DNA from: Phallus indusiatus
Taxonomy: Eukaryota; Basidiomycota; Agaricomycetes; Phallales; Phallaceae
DNA length: 64,000 nucleotides
Reading direction: 5' to 3'
Assembly (NCBI GenBank): GCA_027605045.1
Contig: JAQFWX010000042.1
Location: 62,001-126,000, forward strand
In this document: in pieces, positions 25,215-35,791 of the stretch
Numbering within the stretch: position 1 is the first letter of the stretch
Layout of the letters: each line of letters opens with the position of its first letter
Program-made: the position numbers and the translations under genes
Notes under the pieces: model-generated
Seen by the model: the letters and a program-made list of their open reading frames with translations, nothing else
Told to the model about the DNA's origin: nothing
Database searches by the model: none

Positions 25215-26580
25215 CAGATGCACCCTCGTTGCCGACATCTAATAGATTCGACATTTTGTACATAGATCGCGAACAAAATGACATTTCTGATTCGAATCTA
25301 ACTACCCCTGCTGCATCCCCTGATAAACCCAAGGAACCGCCTCCACCTGCTACACGCTCTGTTTCCATTCCATGTATGCTGTCGCCTTCTCAACGTCGCG
25401 CATTGCCAAGCGAATACCGACTTGCAGCTACCGCTGGTACGCAGAAGCTGGAGATCCCGGTAGAACTACAGAGTGTTGACACTGGAGCCCTGCTGCACAG
25501 CAAGGCCATGCTAGACACTGGGGCTAGCGGTATGTTCCTCGATCGCGACTTTGTCGACAAACATCGGCTTCCCTCCGTACGTCTTGCAAAACCAATTCCC
25601 GTGTTTAATGTCGACGGTACGCCCAACCATGCTGGCTCTATCACCCACGTCGTCGACCTGGTTGTTCGCTTTCGGGATCACTCTGAACGCACCTTGTTCG
25701 CCGTTACCTCGCTCAAGTATCCCGTCTTGTTTGGACTGCCGTGGTTCAAGGCCCACAATCCCATCATAGATTACACGACTGGCCAAGTAGAATTTATGCG
25801 CTGCAGCCCTAGTTGCTGATCCTGCGCTCCACGCTGGCCAGCGGGTAAGCTCTCTAAACGTGCGTTCCAACAGATCCGACGCGCACCTCTACCAGAGCTC
25901 GACAACACTGAAGCCGATGACCCCGACATACCAGACCTGGTCGACGTCGAGTCTGAAATTGAGGAAGGTGATCGACTGTTCGCGATATCAATGTTGCCCG
26001 ACGAGCCCGACACTTACCGCATATATGCCACCGAGACCATCTCTCAACGACTGGCCCAGGCCCATGCCAACAACACGGACGCACCAACTCCTAAGGGTTT
26101 TCGGGATATCGTGCCAGAGATGTTCCACGACTTTGCCGATATTTTCTCGAAGGAGTCGTTCGACTCGTTGCCGCAGTCGAAGAAGTGGGATCACCCAATA
26201 GAGCTTGTGCCAGGTTCTGAACCCAAGTCGTGCAAGATCTACCCGTTGTCGCCCAACGAGCAAGCCGAGTTAGATGCGTTTCTGGAAGAAAACCTCGCGT
26301 CTGGACGAATCCGGCCTTCCAAGTCACCAATGGCGTCCCCGGTCTTCTTCATCAAGAAGAAGGATGGTTCTCTCCGTCTCATCCAAGATTATCGCGCGCT
26401 GAATGCTATGACGATTAAGAACCGCTACCCGCTGCCTCTGATCTCAGAGCTCATCAACAAGCTGCAAGGTGCCCGGTACTTCACCAAGCTAGACGTGCGC
26501 TGGGGCTACAACAATGTGCGGATAAAGGAAGGAGACGAGTGGAAGGCTGCTTTCCGCACCAATCGGGGCCTTTTCGAGCC

Positions 26581-26977
26581 TGTTAGGGCTACTCAGCTCA
26601 CACTAGAGGGAGGGGATCCTAAGAGATATATATTGGGAAAAATACTAACTACTCACCTAGAGGGAGGGGATCCTAAGAGAACAAGCTTAGGGACCCTCAC
26701 TCTAGGTACAGCTACTATATACATAAAACGACGACGCGGCGTGCGGCCCTGACACAGCTAAGTGCCAGGCGCCCAAACCGAACCTAAGCGACGTGATGTC
26801 ACGGGCATCACGCCGGGTACGAGCGCGCAACGCGCGCGAGTAGAGAAAGTGAAATAGGGACAGAACAAGGAAACGGAGAGTGAAAGCAAAATATGGAAAT
26901 GATAAATAAAATAGAGAGGAAGTGATGCCGATGATAATAAATAAGAAAATGAGAGACGGCGGTAGCGTACCCTGACA
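26581..26977 (-). repeat. element B2 3' LTR
   Basis: 397 bp, by eye identical to 32406-32802. The polypurine tract (minus strand GAAGGGGGGATGG, about 26978-26990) lies directly ahead of it. Confidence 0.96.
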
Positions 26978-26988
26978 CCATCCCCCCT

Positions 26989-29900
26989 TCAACGAGGCGG
27001 CGTCCCGACGCCTGTAGCTTCGACTAATGACGCCTGTAACTTTGAGAAGTCGAACCGAGGGCGACGATGGAAAAGAAGACCATTTATCGAGCGTGGCGCA
27101 CTCGGATGTTCGCGGTGGAATTCCTTAATGAGATCCGGGGCTGCAATATTTGACTCGGGTTCCCACTGATCGTGCTCGGGACCATAGCCTTCCCAACGCA
27201 CCTTATACTCGAGTCGTCTCCGGAAGACACGACTGTCTAAGATCCGTTCCACGACATAGTGTTCACCATCGTCTCTGACCTCAGGAGGGGGGGGGGCCTT
27301 GACGCGACGACCCGGGATTGTATCTTCAACCTTTGGACGCAACTTCCCGACGTGGAACACTGGGTGAAGCCTTGACATCGACAGTGGTAAACGCAGCCTA
27401 TATGCGTGCGATCCGACCTTGCTGACTATCGGGAAAGGCCCCAGGTACCGATGCGATAACTTGGCGGAGGGCCTGGTGGTACGAATGTCGCTCGAATCGA
27501 GGTATACCTTGTCGCCAACCTTGTATTCAGGTGCCGGGATGTGTTTCCGATCGTAGTACTTGGCCATCTCGTCCTTCGACTTGGCTATGGCGGCCTTGGC
27601 TTCCTCTATCGTCGACTCCATGCGTGTCTTGAACTCGTTGACAGATTCGATCTTGGAGTCGGCAACCAGCGGTTCGAATCCCATACGAGGATGTCGTCCA
27701 GTGTCGAGCTCAAACGGTGTCGCGCGCGTAGCTGAGTGTACGTGGTTGTTATATGCGAACTCAGCCAAGGGCAGTATCTGGTCCCAGTCGTCCTGTCGCT
27801 CGGAGGTGAAAAGTCGAAGGTACTGTTCGACTTCTGCGTTGACACGCTCTGTCTGACCATCGGTTTGAGGATGATACGCCGTCGAGGGTGCAAGCCGTAT
27901 GCCAAGGAGTCTAGAAAGCTCCTGTGTGAAGCGGGACGCGAACTGGGGGCCCCTGTCAGAGATCACCTTCATGGGGAGACCATGGAGCTTCCAGACATGT
28001 TGAAGGTACAGACGGGCCAGACCTGTGGCGTCAAGTGTCGTAAATGTCGGCACGAAATGAACCCGTTTGGTGAGAGAGTCGACGACCGAGAGGATCGCGT
28101 CGAAACCGTTGGATTCCGGTAGTTCCACGATGAAGTCGACTGAGATGTGTTCCCAGGGTCGACTTGGCACTTCTGTGGGTCGGAGAAGGCCATAGGGAGC
28201 ATGACGAGACGGTTTCGTACGTAGACACATGTCGCAGGCCTCGACATAGCGTTGGACATACCTGGAGACACCTGGCCACCAGAAGGTGCGCGAAACGAGT
28301 TCAAGAGTCTTGAAACGACCCGGGTGACCACCGAGTTTGGTGTCGTGGTGTCTGGAAAGGATTTTCCGACGCAACTCGTCCACATTTGGCACGTAAACCT
28401 TGCCGCGATAGTAGAGGAGGTCCTGGTCTTCAAACCATTCCGACGAGTGAGCTGAACGACCACCCAGTGCACGAAGTGTTGCAACGGCTTTAGACACACT
28501 ATCCTCGACCTTGCCTTCCCGATTGGCCTTGCGAATCTGGCGTAAAAGGTCCTCCTCCTCCCCCTTAAGACGGAATGTTTGCAGAGCATTGATTGCAAAC
28601 ATTTCGGGTCGGATTAGAGTGACGCCACGATTGTCGTCTTTTCCCGAGCCATGATCTGGGCGACGGGATAAGCCATCAGGTTTACCCATCGACTTACCCG
28701 GTATATGCTGCAGAGTAAAGTCGAATCGTGAGAGATATACTGACCATCTAGCTTGACGACGATTTAGGTTGCGCGCGGACATGAAATATTCAAGATTCTT
28801 GTGATCAGTCCGTATGTCGATAGGGTGGGATGCGCCTTCGAGAAAGTGTCGCCATTCCTCTAAGGACCGTATGATAGCCAGCATCTCCTTGTCGTGAATC
28901 TCGTAATTGCGTTCAACGGGACTGAGGGCCTTCGAGAAGAACGCAACAGGATGCCATTTGCCGTCCTCGTTCGACAACTGTGAAAGAACCGCGCCTGTTG
29001 CAAAGTCGGAGCTGTCTGCTTCAACCCGGTAAGGATTAGTGGGGTTGGGAATGAGAAGAATGGGAGCAGAGGTAATCGACGACTTCAGAGTATCGAAAGC
29101 ATGCTGACAAGTGTCGGACCAGACGAAGGGTGTATCCTTCTTGGTTAACCCGAACATGGGATTGGCAATACGCGCGAAATCCTTGATAAACCGACGGTAG
29201 AAGTTGGCGAAGCCCAGGAAGGACTGGACCTCAGTGACGTTCTTCGGGATGGGCCAGTCTCTGACACCCGAGACTTTCGCGGGATCCATCTCGACTGTGT
29301 TCTCGGAAATGACGACACCTAAGTATTCGATCTTAGTCCGACGGAACTCACATTTCTCTGCCTTGAGATAAAGCTTGTGCTCACGAAGACGTTCGAGAAC
29401 GCGTCGAGTGACCTGGTCGTGCTGTTCCCGATCCCGAGTGTAGATGAGGATGTCGTCGATATAGACGGCAACGACACCCTCTGAGATCATGTCTTCAAAG
29501 ATCTCGTTCATCATCGTCTGGAAGGTGGCAGGACTGTTAGTGAGACCAAAGAACATCACCAAGGGCTCGAAAAGGCCGCGGTTGGTGCGGAAAGCAGCCT
29601 TCCACTCATCTCCTTCCTTTATCCGCACGTTGTTGTAACCCCAGCGCACGTCCAGCTTGGTAAAGTATCGGGCACCTTGCAATTTGTTGATGAGCTCTGA
29701 GATCAGGGGCAGCGGGTAACGGTTCTTAATCGTCATAGCATTCAATGCCCGATAGTCCTGGATGAGACGAAGAGAGCCATCTTTCTTCTTAATGAAGAAT
29801 ACCGGGGACGCCATGGGCGACTTGGAGGGTCGGATTCGTCCAGACGCAAGGTTCTCTTCTAGAAACGCGTCCAACTCGGCCTGCTCGTTGGGTGACAACG

Positions 29901-30933
29901 GGTAGATCTTGCACGACTTGGGCTCAGAACCTGGCACAAGCTCTATCGGGTGATCCCATTTCTTCGATTGCGGCAACGAGTCAAATGACTCCTTCGAAAA
30001 GATGTCGGCAAAGTCGTGGAACATCTCTGGCACGATATCCCGAAAGCCCTTGGGAGCTGGTGTGTCTGCGTTGTTGGCGTGGGCCTGAGCCAGTCGCTGG
30101 GAGATGGTCTCGGTGGCATATATGCGGTGAGTGTCGGGCTCGTCGGGTAGCATGGATATCGCGAACAGTCGATCACCCTCTTCAATCTCAGACTCGACGT
30201 CGACCAGGTCTGGTATGTCAGGATCATCGGCCTCAGTGTCGTCGAGCTCTGGCAGAGGTGCGCGTCGGATCTGTTGGAACGCGCGCTTAGAGAGCTTACC
30301 CGCTGGCCAGCGTGGGGCACAAGACCGACAACTGGGGCTGCAGCGCATGAACTCTACTTGACCAGTTGTGTAGTCTATGACGGGATTGTGAGCCTTGAAC
30401 CACGGTAGTCCAAACAGGACGGGATACTTGAGTGAGGTAACGGCGAACAAGGTGCGTTCCGAGTGTTCCCGAAAGCGAACAACGAGGTCGACAACGTGGG
30501 TGATAGAGCCAGCGTGGTTGGGCGTACCGTCGACATTAAACACGGGAATGGGTTTGGCAAGACGTACGGAGGGAAGCCGATGTTTGTCGACAAAGTCGCG
30601 GTCGAGGAACATACCGCTAGCCCCGGTGTCCAGCATGGCCTTGCTGTGCAGCAGGGCCCCGGTGTCAACACTCTGTAGCTCTACTGGAATCTCTAGCTTC
30701 TGCGTGCCTGCGGTAGCTGCGAGTCGGTATTCCTTTGGCAATGCACGACGTTGAGAAGGCGACAGCATACATGGGGTAGAAACAGAACGTGTGGCAGGTG
30801 GAGGCGATTCTTTGGGTTTGTCAGGGGATGCAGCAGGGGTAGTTAGATTCGAATCAGAAGTGTCATTTTGTTCGCGATCTATGTACAAAATGTCGAATCT
30901 ATTAGATGTCGGCAACGAGGGTGCATCTATCAC
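26989..30933 (-). CDS. element B2 pol: protease, RT, RNase H, integrase, chromodomain
   Basis: 1314 residues without a stop. Domains in order: aspartic protease with DTGAS near residue 102; reverse transcriptase with YIDD near 490; RNase H (TDHKNLEYF); integrase with an HHCC zinc region (HHDTKLGGH...CDMC) and a DDE core (VDFIVELP, SDRGPQFASRF, and the Glu of GQTERVNAEVEQ); and a C-terminal chromodomain (about 1220-1280, YKVRWEGYGPEHDQWEPESN). Chromodomains steer integration to marked chromatin in chromovirus lineages. The frame opens at a GTG overlapping the gag stop in the -1 frame, so a frameshift or reinitiation is needed. I see no canonical slippery heptamer there. Confidence 0.97.
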   Translation of the reverse strand: MIDAPSLPTSNRFDILYIDREQNDTSDSNLTTPAASPDKPKESPPPATRSVSTPCMLSPSQRRALPKEYRLAATAGTQKLEIPVELQSVDTGALLHSKAMLDTGASGMFLDRDFVDKHRLPSVRLAKPIPVFNVDGTPNHAGSITHVVDLVVRFREHSERTLFAVTSLKYPVLFGLPWFKAHNPVIDYTTGQVEFMRCSPSCRSCAPRWPAGKLSKRAFQQIRRAPLPELDDTEADDPDIPDLVDVESEIEEGDRLFAISMLPDEPDTHRIYATETISQRLAQAHANNADTPAPKGFRDIVPEMFHDFADIFSKESFDSLPQSKKWDHPIELVPGSEPKSCKIYPLSPNEQAELDAFLEENLASGRIRPSKSPMASPVFFIKKKDGSLRLIQDYRALNAMTIKNRYPLPLISELINKLQGARYFTKLDVRWGYNNVRIKEGDEWKAAFRTNRGLFEPLVMFFGLTNSPATFQTMMNEIFEDMISEGVVAVYIDDILIYTRDREQHDQVTRRVLERLREHKLYLKAEKCEFRRTKIEYLGVVISENTVEMDPAKVSGVRDWPIPKNVTEVQSFLGFANFYRRFIKDFARIANPMFGLTKKDTPFVWSDTCQHAFDTLKSSITSAPILLIPNPTNPYRVEADSSDFATGAVLSQLSNEDGKWHPVAFFSKALSPVERNYEIHDKEMLAIIRSLEEWRHFLEGASHPIDIRTDHKNLEYFMSARNLNRRQARWSVYLSRFDFTLQHIPGKSMGKPDGLSRRPDHGSGKDDNRGVTLIRPEMFAINALQTFRLKGEEEDLLRQIRKANREGKVEDSVSKAVATLRALGGRSAHSSEWFEDQDLLYYRGKVYVPNVDELRRKILSRHHDTKLGGHPGRFKTLELVSRTFWWPGVSRYVQRYVEACDMCLRTKPSRHAPYGLLRPTEVPSRPWEHISVDFIVELPESNGFDAILSVVDSLTKRVHFVPTFTTLDATGLARLYLQHVWKLHGLPMKVISDRGPQFASRFTQELSRLLGIRLAPSTAYHPQTDGQTERVNAEVEQYLRLFTSERQDDWDQILPLAEFAYNNHVHSATRATPFELDTGRHPRMGFEPLVADSKIESVNEFKTRMESTIEEAKAAIAKSKDEMAKYYDRKHIPAPEYKVGDKVYLDSSDIRTTRPSAKLSHRYLGPFPIVSKVGSHAYRLRLPLSMSRLHPVFHVGKLRPKVEDTIPGRRVKAPPPPEVRDDGEHYVVERILDSRVFRRRLEYKVRWEGYGPEHDQWEPESNIAAPDLIKEFHREHPSAPRSINGLLFHRRPRFDFSKLQASLVEATGVGTPPR

Positions 30934-32240
30934 TCGTCGCCGTTTTGAAAATCCTCTACCTCTGTTGCAGCTACAGTCTCACCCTGGGTCAGAGCGGAGT
31001 CGCCACGTGCCTGGGCTTCTAACGCGTCCTTCTGGGCCAACAAATGTGCGATATTGTCGTCCAATTCGTCGGGCTGGAGATACCGAATGTCGTATGCGCG
31101 AGGGCATTCACGAGCCCAATGGCCTGTTGCTCCACAACGATGACATCTGGTCGACTCTGGGCCTAAGCGTCGACGAGCAGCGTCAACGTCCATCGGGTCA
31201 TGTCTAACCTGGGATGTAGGAGCAGAAGCCGCAGGTCTAGGAGGCAACGCGGGCACGAGTTGAGGTGCTGGCCTGGGAGGTGGGTAAGAAGGAGCTTGAT
31301 AGGAAGGGGCAGGGGGCCTCCTCTGGATCTGGAGGGTCTGATACGACGGAAAAGGGTTGGGACGGGGTCGATTAATGGGGACGATCGCGGGATTTGTCTG
31401 AACCGTCCCAGAGCCTACGAGTCGGCGACGAGCGGCAGTGAAGGCCTCGTTAGCACGCCTGTCCATGTCAAACATGCGTGCTTGCCTGATCCAGCCCTCG
31501 TAGTCGTGAAGTGCGGGTCGGTCCTTCATCGTCGCTACCAAAGATGCAATTGTCGGGTCTAAACCATTACGAAAGTACGTGTTAATGGCGAGTCCTTCCG
31601 TAAAGCCAGCGTGCTCAATGAGTACGCGGAAGGCGTCTACATACTCTTCTACAGTCCTGTTGCCTTGGACGTAGCGGTTGGAATAGAGGGTGTTGATGGC
31701 ATCCTCTTGCTCGGATTGTGGAAAGAAATCCGCCTTGAATCGTTCCCGAAAGGCATTCCAGTCCACGAAGGGCTTCTCTCCTCTTTGATACTTTTTCAGC
31801 ATAGATTCGCTGAAGGTAAGGGCGCGGCCTTCATTCATGTACGACATCGCCCAGCCGATCTTGAGTTCATCAGTCTCGAAGTCACGACTGCATATACTCA
31901 TGTAAAACTCGACGGTGTTCCAGAAGGCACGACCCTTGGAGCGATCTCCGTCGAACGAAGGAGGTACAGCAGGTCGGGTATTTCGGGAAGAACGTGAACT
32001 GGCTTGATGCTCAGGAGCCGGTGGTTGTCCAGGTGAGGACGCGTCGTCAACAGGGGTGTTTTGGGTAGGAGCGGCTCTAGCCGCGTCTCGGATGCTCCGT
32101 AGGACCTCAATCATCTGTGAGGCCTGGGATTCCTGTCTTGCCATGCGGGCATCCATTTCCGCGAATTGCCGCATAATAATAGTCGCCACATCTTCGAGGG
32201 TGACGATTTGGGGCGCAGAGGGTGGGGGTGAGGAATCCAT
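30930..32240 (-). CDS. element B2 gag
   Basis: 436-residue Gag, the same layout as in B1: gag core, proline-rich linker and one CCHC knuckle (CHRCGATGHWAREC). It is intact, and its stop overlaps the start of the pol frame by 4 nt. Confidence 0.96.
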   Translation of the reverse strand: MDSSPPPSAPQIVTLEDVATIIMRQFAEMDARMARQESQASQMIEVLRSIRDAARAAPTQNTPVDDASSPGQPPAPEHQASSRSSRNTRPAVPPSFDGDRSKGRAFWNTVEFYMSICSRDFETDELKIGWAMSYMNEGRALTFSESMLKKYQRGEKPFVDWNAFRERFKADFFPQSEQEDAINTLYSNRYVQGNRTVEEYVDAFRVLIEHAGFTEGLAINTYFRNGLDPTIASLVATMKDRPALHDYEGWIRQARMFDMDRRANEAFTAARRRLVGSGTVQTNPAIVPINRPRPNPFPSYQTLQIQRRPPAPSYQAPSYPPPRPAPQLVPALPPRPAASAPTSQVRHDPMDVDAARRRLGPESTRCHRCGATGHWARECPRAYDIRYLQPDELDDNIAHLLAQKDALEAQARGDSALTQGETVAATEVEDFQNGDE

Positions 32241-32392
32241 GAGAGAGAGAGAAAGGAAAAAAGGTTTTTAGGACGGAGCAGAAGGGTCGATTATAGACGG
32301 GACTCGAGGGGAAAATACAACACTGCGATAGTCGGTGTCGAGCGCGATTTTTCAATAACGAGTGTCGATAGAAACGACCAGTCTGCGAGTAG

Positions 32393-32403
32393 AAGCTTGT
32401 TCT
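32393..32403 (-). other. element B2 self-primer binding site
   Basis: On the minus strand AGAACAAGCTT, 2 nt past the 5' LTR, is exactly complementary to AAGCTTGTTCT inside the LTR (minus strand, 32513 to 32503). TATATA begins 33 nt upstream of that segment (minus strand from 32546). The arrangement is the same as in B1. Confidence 0.75.
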
Positions 32404-32405
32404 AC

Positions 32406-32802
32406 TGTTAGGGCTACTCAGCTCACACTAGAGGGAGGGGATCCTAAGAGATATATATTGGGAAAAATACTAACTACTCACCTAGAGGGAGGGGATCCTA
32501 AGAGAACAAGCTTAGGGACCCTCACTCTAGGTACAGCTACTATATACATAAAACGACGACGCGGCGTGCGGCCCTGACACAGCTAAGTGCCAGGCGCCCA
32601 AACCGAACCTAAGCGACGTGATGTCACGGGCATCACGCCGGGTACGAGCGCGCAACGCGCGCGAGTAGAGAAAGTGAAATAGGGACAGAACAAGGAAACG
32701 GAGAGTGAAAGCAAAATATGGAAATGATAAATAAAATAGAGAGGAAGTGATGCCGATGATAATAAATAAGAAAATGAGAGACGGCGGTAGCGTACCCTGA
32801 CA
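32406..32802 (-). repeat. element B2 5' LTR
   Basis: 397 bp, identical to the 3' LTR. Relative to the B1 LTR, the region from about position 20 to 150 (U3) is strongly diverged, whereas the R/U5 half is almost unchanged. Confidence 0.96.
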
Positions 32803-35380
32803 GAGCCTCTGGTAATGTTCTTTGGTCTCACTAACAGCCCTGCGACCTTTCAGACGATGATGAACGAGATCTTCGAGGACATGATCTCGGAAGGTGTTGT
32901 TGCCGTCTACATCGACGACATTCTCATCTACACTCAGAGTCGGGAACAGCATGACCAGGTCACCCGACGCGTTCTCGAACGTCTTCGTGAGCACAAGCTT
33001 TATCTCAAGGCAGAGAAATGTGAGTTTTGTCGGACCAAGATCGAGTACCTAGGCGTCGTCATTTCCGAGAACACAGTTGAGATGGATCCCGCGAAAGTCT
33101 CGGGTGTCAGAGACTGGCCTATCCCGAGGAACGTCACTGAGGTTCAGTCCTTCCTGGGTTTCGCCAACTTTTATCGTCGGTTTATCAAGGACTTTGCATG
33201 TATTGCCAATCCCATGTTCGGGTTAACCAAGAAAGACACTCCCTTCGTCTGGTCCGACACCTGTCAGCATGCCTTCGATACTCTGAAGTCATCAATTACC
33301 TCTGCCCCTATCCTCCTCATTCCCAACCCTGCTAATCCTTACAGAGTCGAGGCAGATAGTTCCGACTTTGCAACAGGTGCGGTTCTCTCACAGTTGTCGA
33401 ACGATGACAGTAAATGGCACCCAGTCGCATTCTTCTCGAAGGCCCTCAGCCCTGTTGAACGCAATTATGAGATCCACGACAAGGAGATGCTCGCTATCAT
33501 ACGATCTTTGGAGGAATGGCGACACTTCCTCGAAGGCGCGTCTCACCCTATCGACATACGGACTGATCACAAGAATCTCGAGTATTTCATGTCCGCGCGT
33601 AACCTCAATCGTCGTCAAGCCAGATGGTCAGTATATCTCTCACGATTCGACTTTACTCTGCAGCATATACCGGGTAAGTCGATGGGTAAACCTGATGGCC
33701 TGTCCCGTCGGTCAGACCATGGCTCGGGAAAGGATGACAATCGTGGCGTCACTCTAATCCGACCCGAAATGTTTGCAATCAATGCTCTGCAAACATTCCG
33801 TCTTAAAGGGGAGGAGGAGGACCTGCTACGCCAGATTCGCAAGGCAAATCGGGAAGGCAAGGTCGAAGACAGCGTTTCCAAAGCCGTTGCAACACTTCGT
33901 GCACTGGGCGGTCGTTCAGCTCACTCGTCGGAATGGTTTGAAGACCAGGACCTCCTCTATTATCGCGGCAAGGTTTACGTGCCAAACGTCGACGAGTTGC
34001 GTCGGAAAATCCTCTCCAGACACCACGACACCAAACTCGGTGGTCACCCGGGTCGTTTCAAGACTCTCGAGCTCGTTTCGCGCACCTTCTGGTGGCCAGG
34101 TGTCTCTAGGTATGTCCAACGCTATGTAGAGGCCTGCGACATGTGTCTACGTACGAAACCGTCTCGTCATGCTCCCTATGGCCTTCTCCGACCCACAGAG
34201 GTGCCAAGTCGACCTTGGGAACACATCTCGGTCGACTTCATCGTGGAGCTGCCAGAATCTAACGGTTTCGACGCGATCCTCTCTGTCGTCGACTCTCTCA
34301 CCAAACGGGTTCATTTCGTGCCGACATTTACGACACTTGACGCGACAGGTCTGGCCCGTCTGTACCTCCAACATGTCTGGAAGCTCCATGGTCTCCCCAT
34401 GAAGGTGATCTCTGACAGAGGCCCCCAGTTTGCGTCCCGCTTCACGCAGGAGCTTTCTAGGCTCCTTGGCATACGGCTTGCACCCTCTACGGCATATCAT
34501 CCTCAAACCGATGGTCAAACAGAGCGCGTCAATGCAGAAGTCGAGCAGTATCTTCGACTTTTCACCTCGGAACGACAGGACGACTGGGACCAGCTGCTGC
34601 CCATGGCTGAGTTCGCATACAACAACCATGTACACTCAGCCACGTGTTCGACACCTTTTGAACTCGACACTGGACGACATCCTCGCATGGGATTCGAACC
34701 GCTGGTTGCCGACTCGAAGATCGAATCTGTCAACGAGTTCAAGACACGTATGGAGTCGACAATAGAGGAAGCCAAGGCCGCTATAGCCAGGTCGAAGGAC
34801 GAGATGGCCAAGTACTACGATCGGAAACACGTCCCGGCACCTGAATACAAGGTTGGCGATAGTGTATATCTCGATTCGAGCGACATTCGTACCACCAGGC
34901 CCTCCGCCAAGTTATCGCATCGGTACTTGGGGCCTTTTCCGATAGTCTGCAAGGTCGGGTCGCACGCATACAAGCTGCGTTTACCACTGTCGATGTCAAG
35001 ACTTCACCCAGTGTTCCATGTCGGGAAGTTACGTCCCAAGGTTGAAGATACAATCCCGGGTCGTCGCGTCAAGGCTCCCCCACCTCCGGAGGTCAGAGAT
35101 GACGGTGAGCACTACGTCGTGGAACGGATTTTGGACAGTCGGGTGTTCCGGAGACGACTCGAATATAAAGTGCGTTGGGAAGGCTATGGTCCCGAGCATG
35201 ATCAGTGGGAACCTGAGTCGAATATTGCAGCCCCAGATCTCATTAGGCAGTTCCACCGTGAACACCCGAGTGCGCCGCACTCGATAAATGGTCTCCTTTT
35301 CCATCGTCGCCCTCGGTTCGATTTCTCCAAGTTGCAAGCATCATTAGTCGAGGCTACAGGCGTCGGGACGCCGCCTCGTT

Positions 35381-35394
35381 GAAGAGGGGGGTGG
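35381..35394 (+). other. element B1 polypurine tract
   Basis: GAAGAGGGGGGTGG directly ahead of the 3' LTR, overlapping the end of pol; the expected plus-strand primer site. Confidence 0.75.
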
Positions 35395-35791
35395 TGTCAG
35401 GGTACGCTACCGCGTCCCCTCATTTTTCCTTATTTATTATCATCGGTATATATCTATTTCTACCTTATTTATATTTCCCGTGCATTACCTCTACCTTCCG
35501 TTTATTCTCTCCGTCCATATTTCACCTTCTCTACTCGCGCGCGTTGCGCGCTCGTACACGGCGTGATGCCCGTGACATCACGTCGCTTAGGCTCGGCTTG
35601 GGCGCCTGGCACTTAGCTGTGTCAGGGCCGCACGCCGCGTCGTCGTTTTATGTATATAGTAGCTGTACCTAGAGTGAGGGTCCCTAAGCTTGTTCTCTTA
35701 GGATCCCCTCCCTCTAGGTGAGTAGTATAGTTATCCTCCAATATATTACTTAGGATCCCCTCCCTCTAGTGTGAGCTGAGTAGCCCTAACA
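35395..35791 (+). repeat. element B1 3' LTR
   Basis: 397 bp, by eye identical to the 5' LTR at 23342-23738. It is followed by the target duplication GAAAC and then the resumed antisense gene of element A. Confidence 0.96.

Larger units (their letters stand above)
26581..32802 (-). mobile_element. element B2: complete Ty3/Gypsy chromodomain LTR retrotransposon
   Basis: 6222 bp on the minus strand, inserted in the reverse transcriptase of B1 with the duplication GAGCC (26576-26580 and 32803-32807). Its two 397-bp LTRs appear identical. Gag (32240-30930) and pol (30933-26989) are both open from end to end. The primer site, polypurine tract and TATA are in place. Identical LTRs, intact genes and the innermost position make it the youngest insertion here and a candidate for an active element. 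Confidence 0.97.
25211..35382 (+). pseudogene. element B1 pol, broken by a TGA and by element B2
   Basis: The frame would give protease, reverse transcriptase, RNase H, integrase and chromodomain as in B2. It is open from 25211, with the protease motif DTGAS, to a TGA at 25817-25819 where B2 has an Arg codon (CGG). It is open again to 26580 (RT up to RTNRGLFEP), then stops at the inserted B2. It resumes at 32808 after the GAGCC duplication, with the RT active site YIDD, RNase H, integrase (HHCC and DDE regions) and a chromodomain (VERILDSRVFRRR onward), and ends at 35382. The two breaks make the copy non-autonomous. Confidence 0.95.
23342..35791 (+). mobile_element. element B1: Ty3/Gypsy chromodomain LTR retrotransposon, interrupted by B2
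   Basis: Identical 397-bp LTRs (23342-23738 and 35395-35791) and the 5-bp duplication GAAAC (23337-23341 and 35792-35796) define the element, which lies inside the antisense gene of element A. It encodes gag (23904-25214) and, in the -1 frame, pol (25211-35382). Pol is broken by a TGA at 25817-25819 and by insertion of element B2 at 26580/26581. Apart from B2 it is about 6.2 kb. The coding part is nearly the same as that of B2, but the upstream half of the LTR differs strongly. Confidence 0.96.

Noticed and set aside
27655..27690. tRNA B-box-like GGTTCGAATCC (also in B1 near 34685)
   Set aside because: It lies inside the pol coding sequence of the B elements with no A box or cloverleaf around it.
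27541..28598. Open frames on both strands within pol of B2, and the matching ones in B1
   Set aside because: They are shadows of the pol frame; the same frames appear in both copies only because the DNA is the same.
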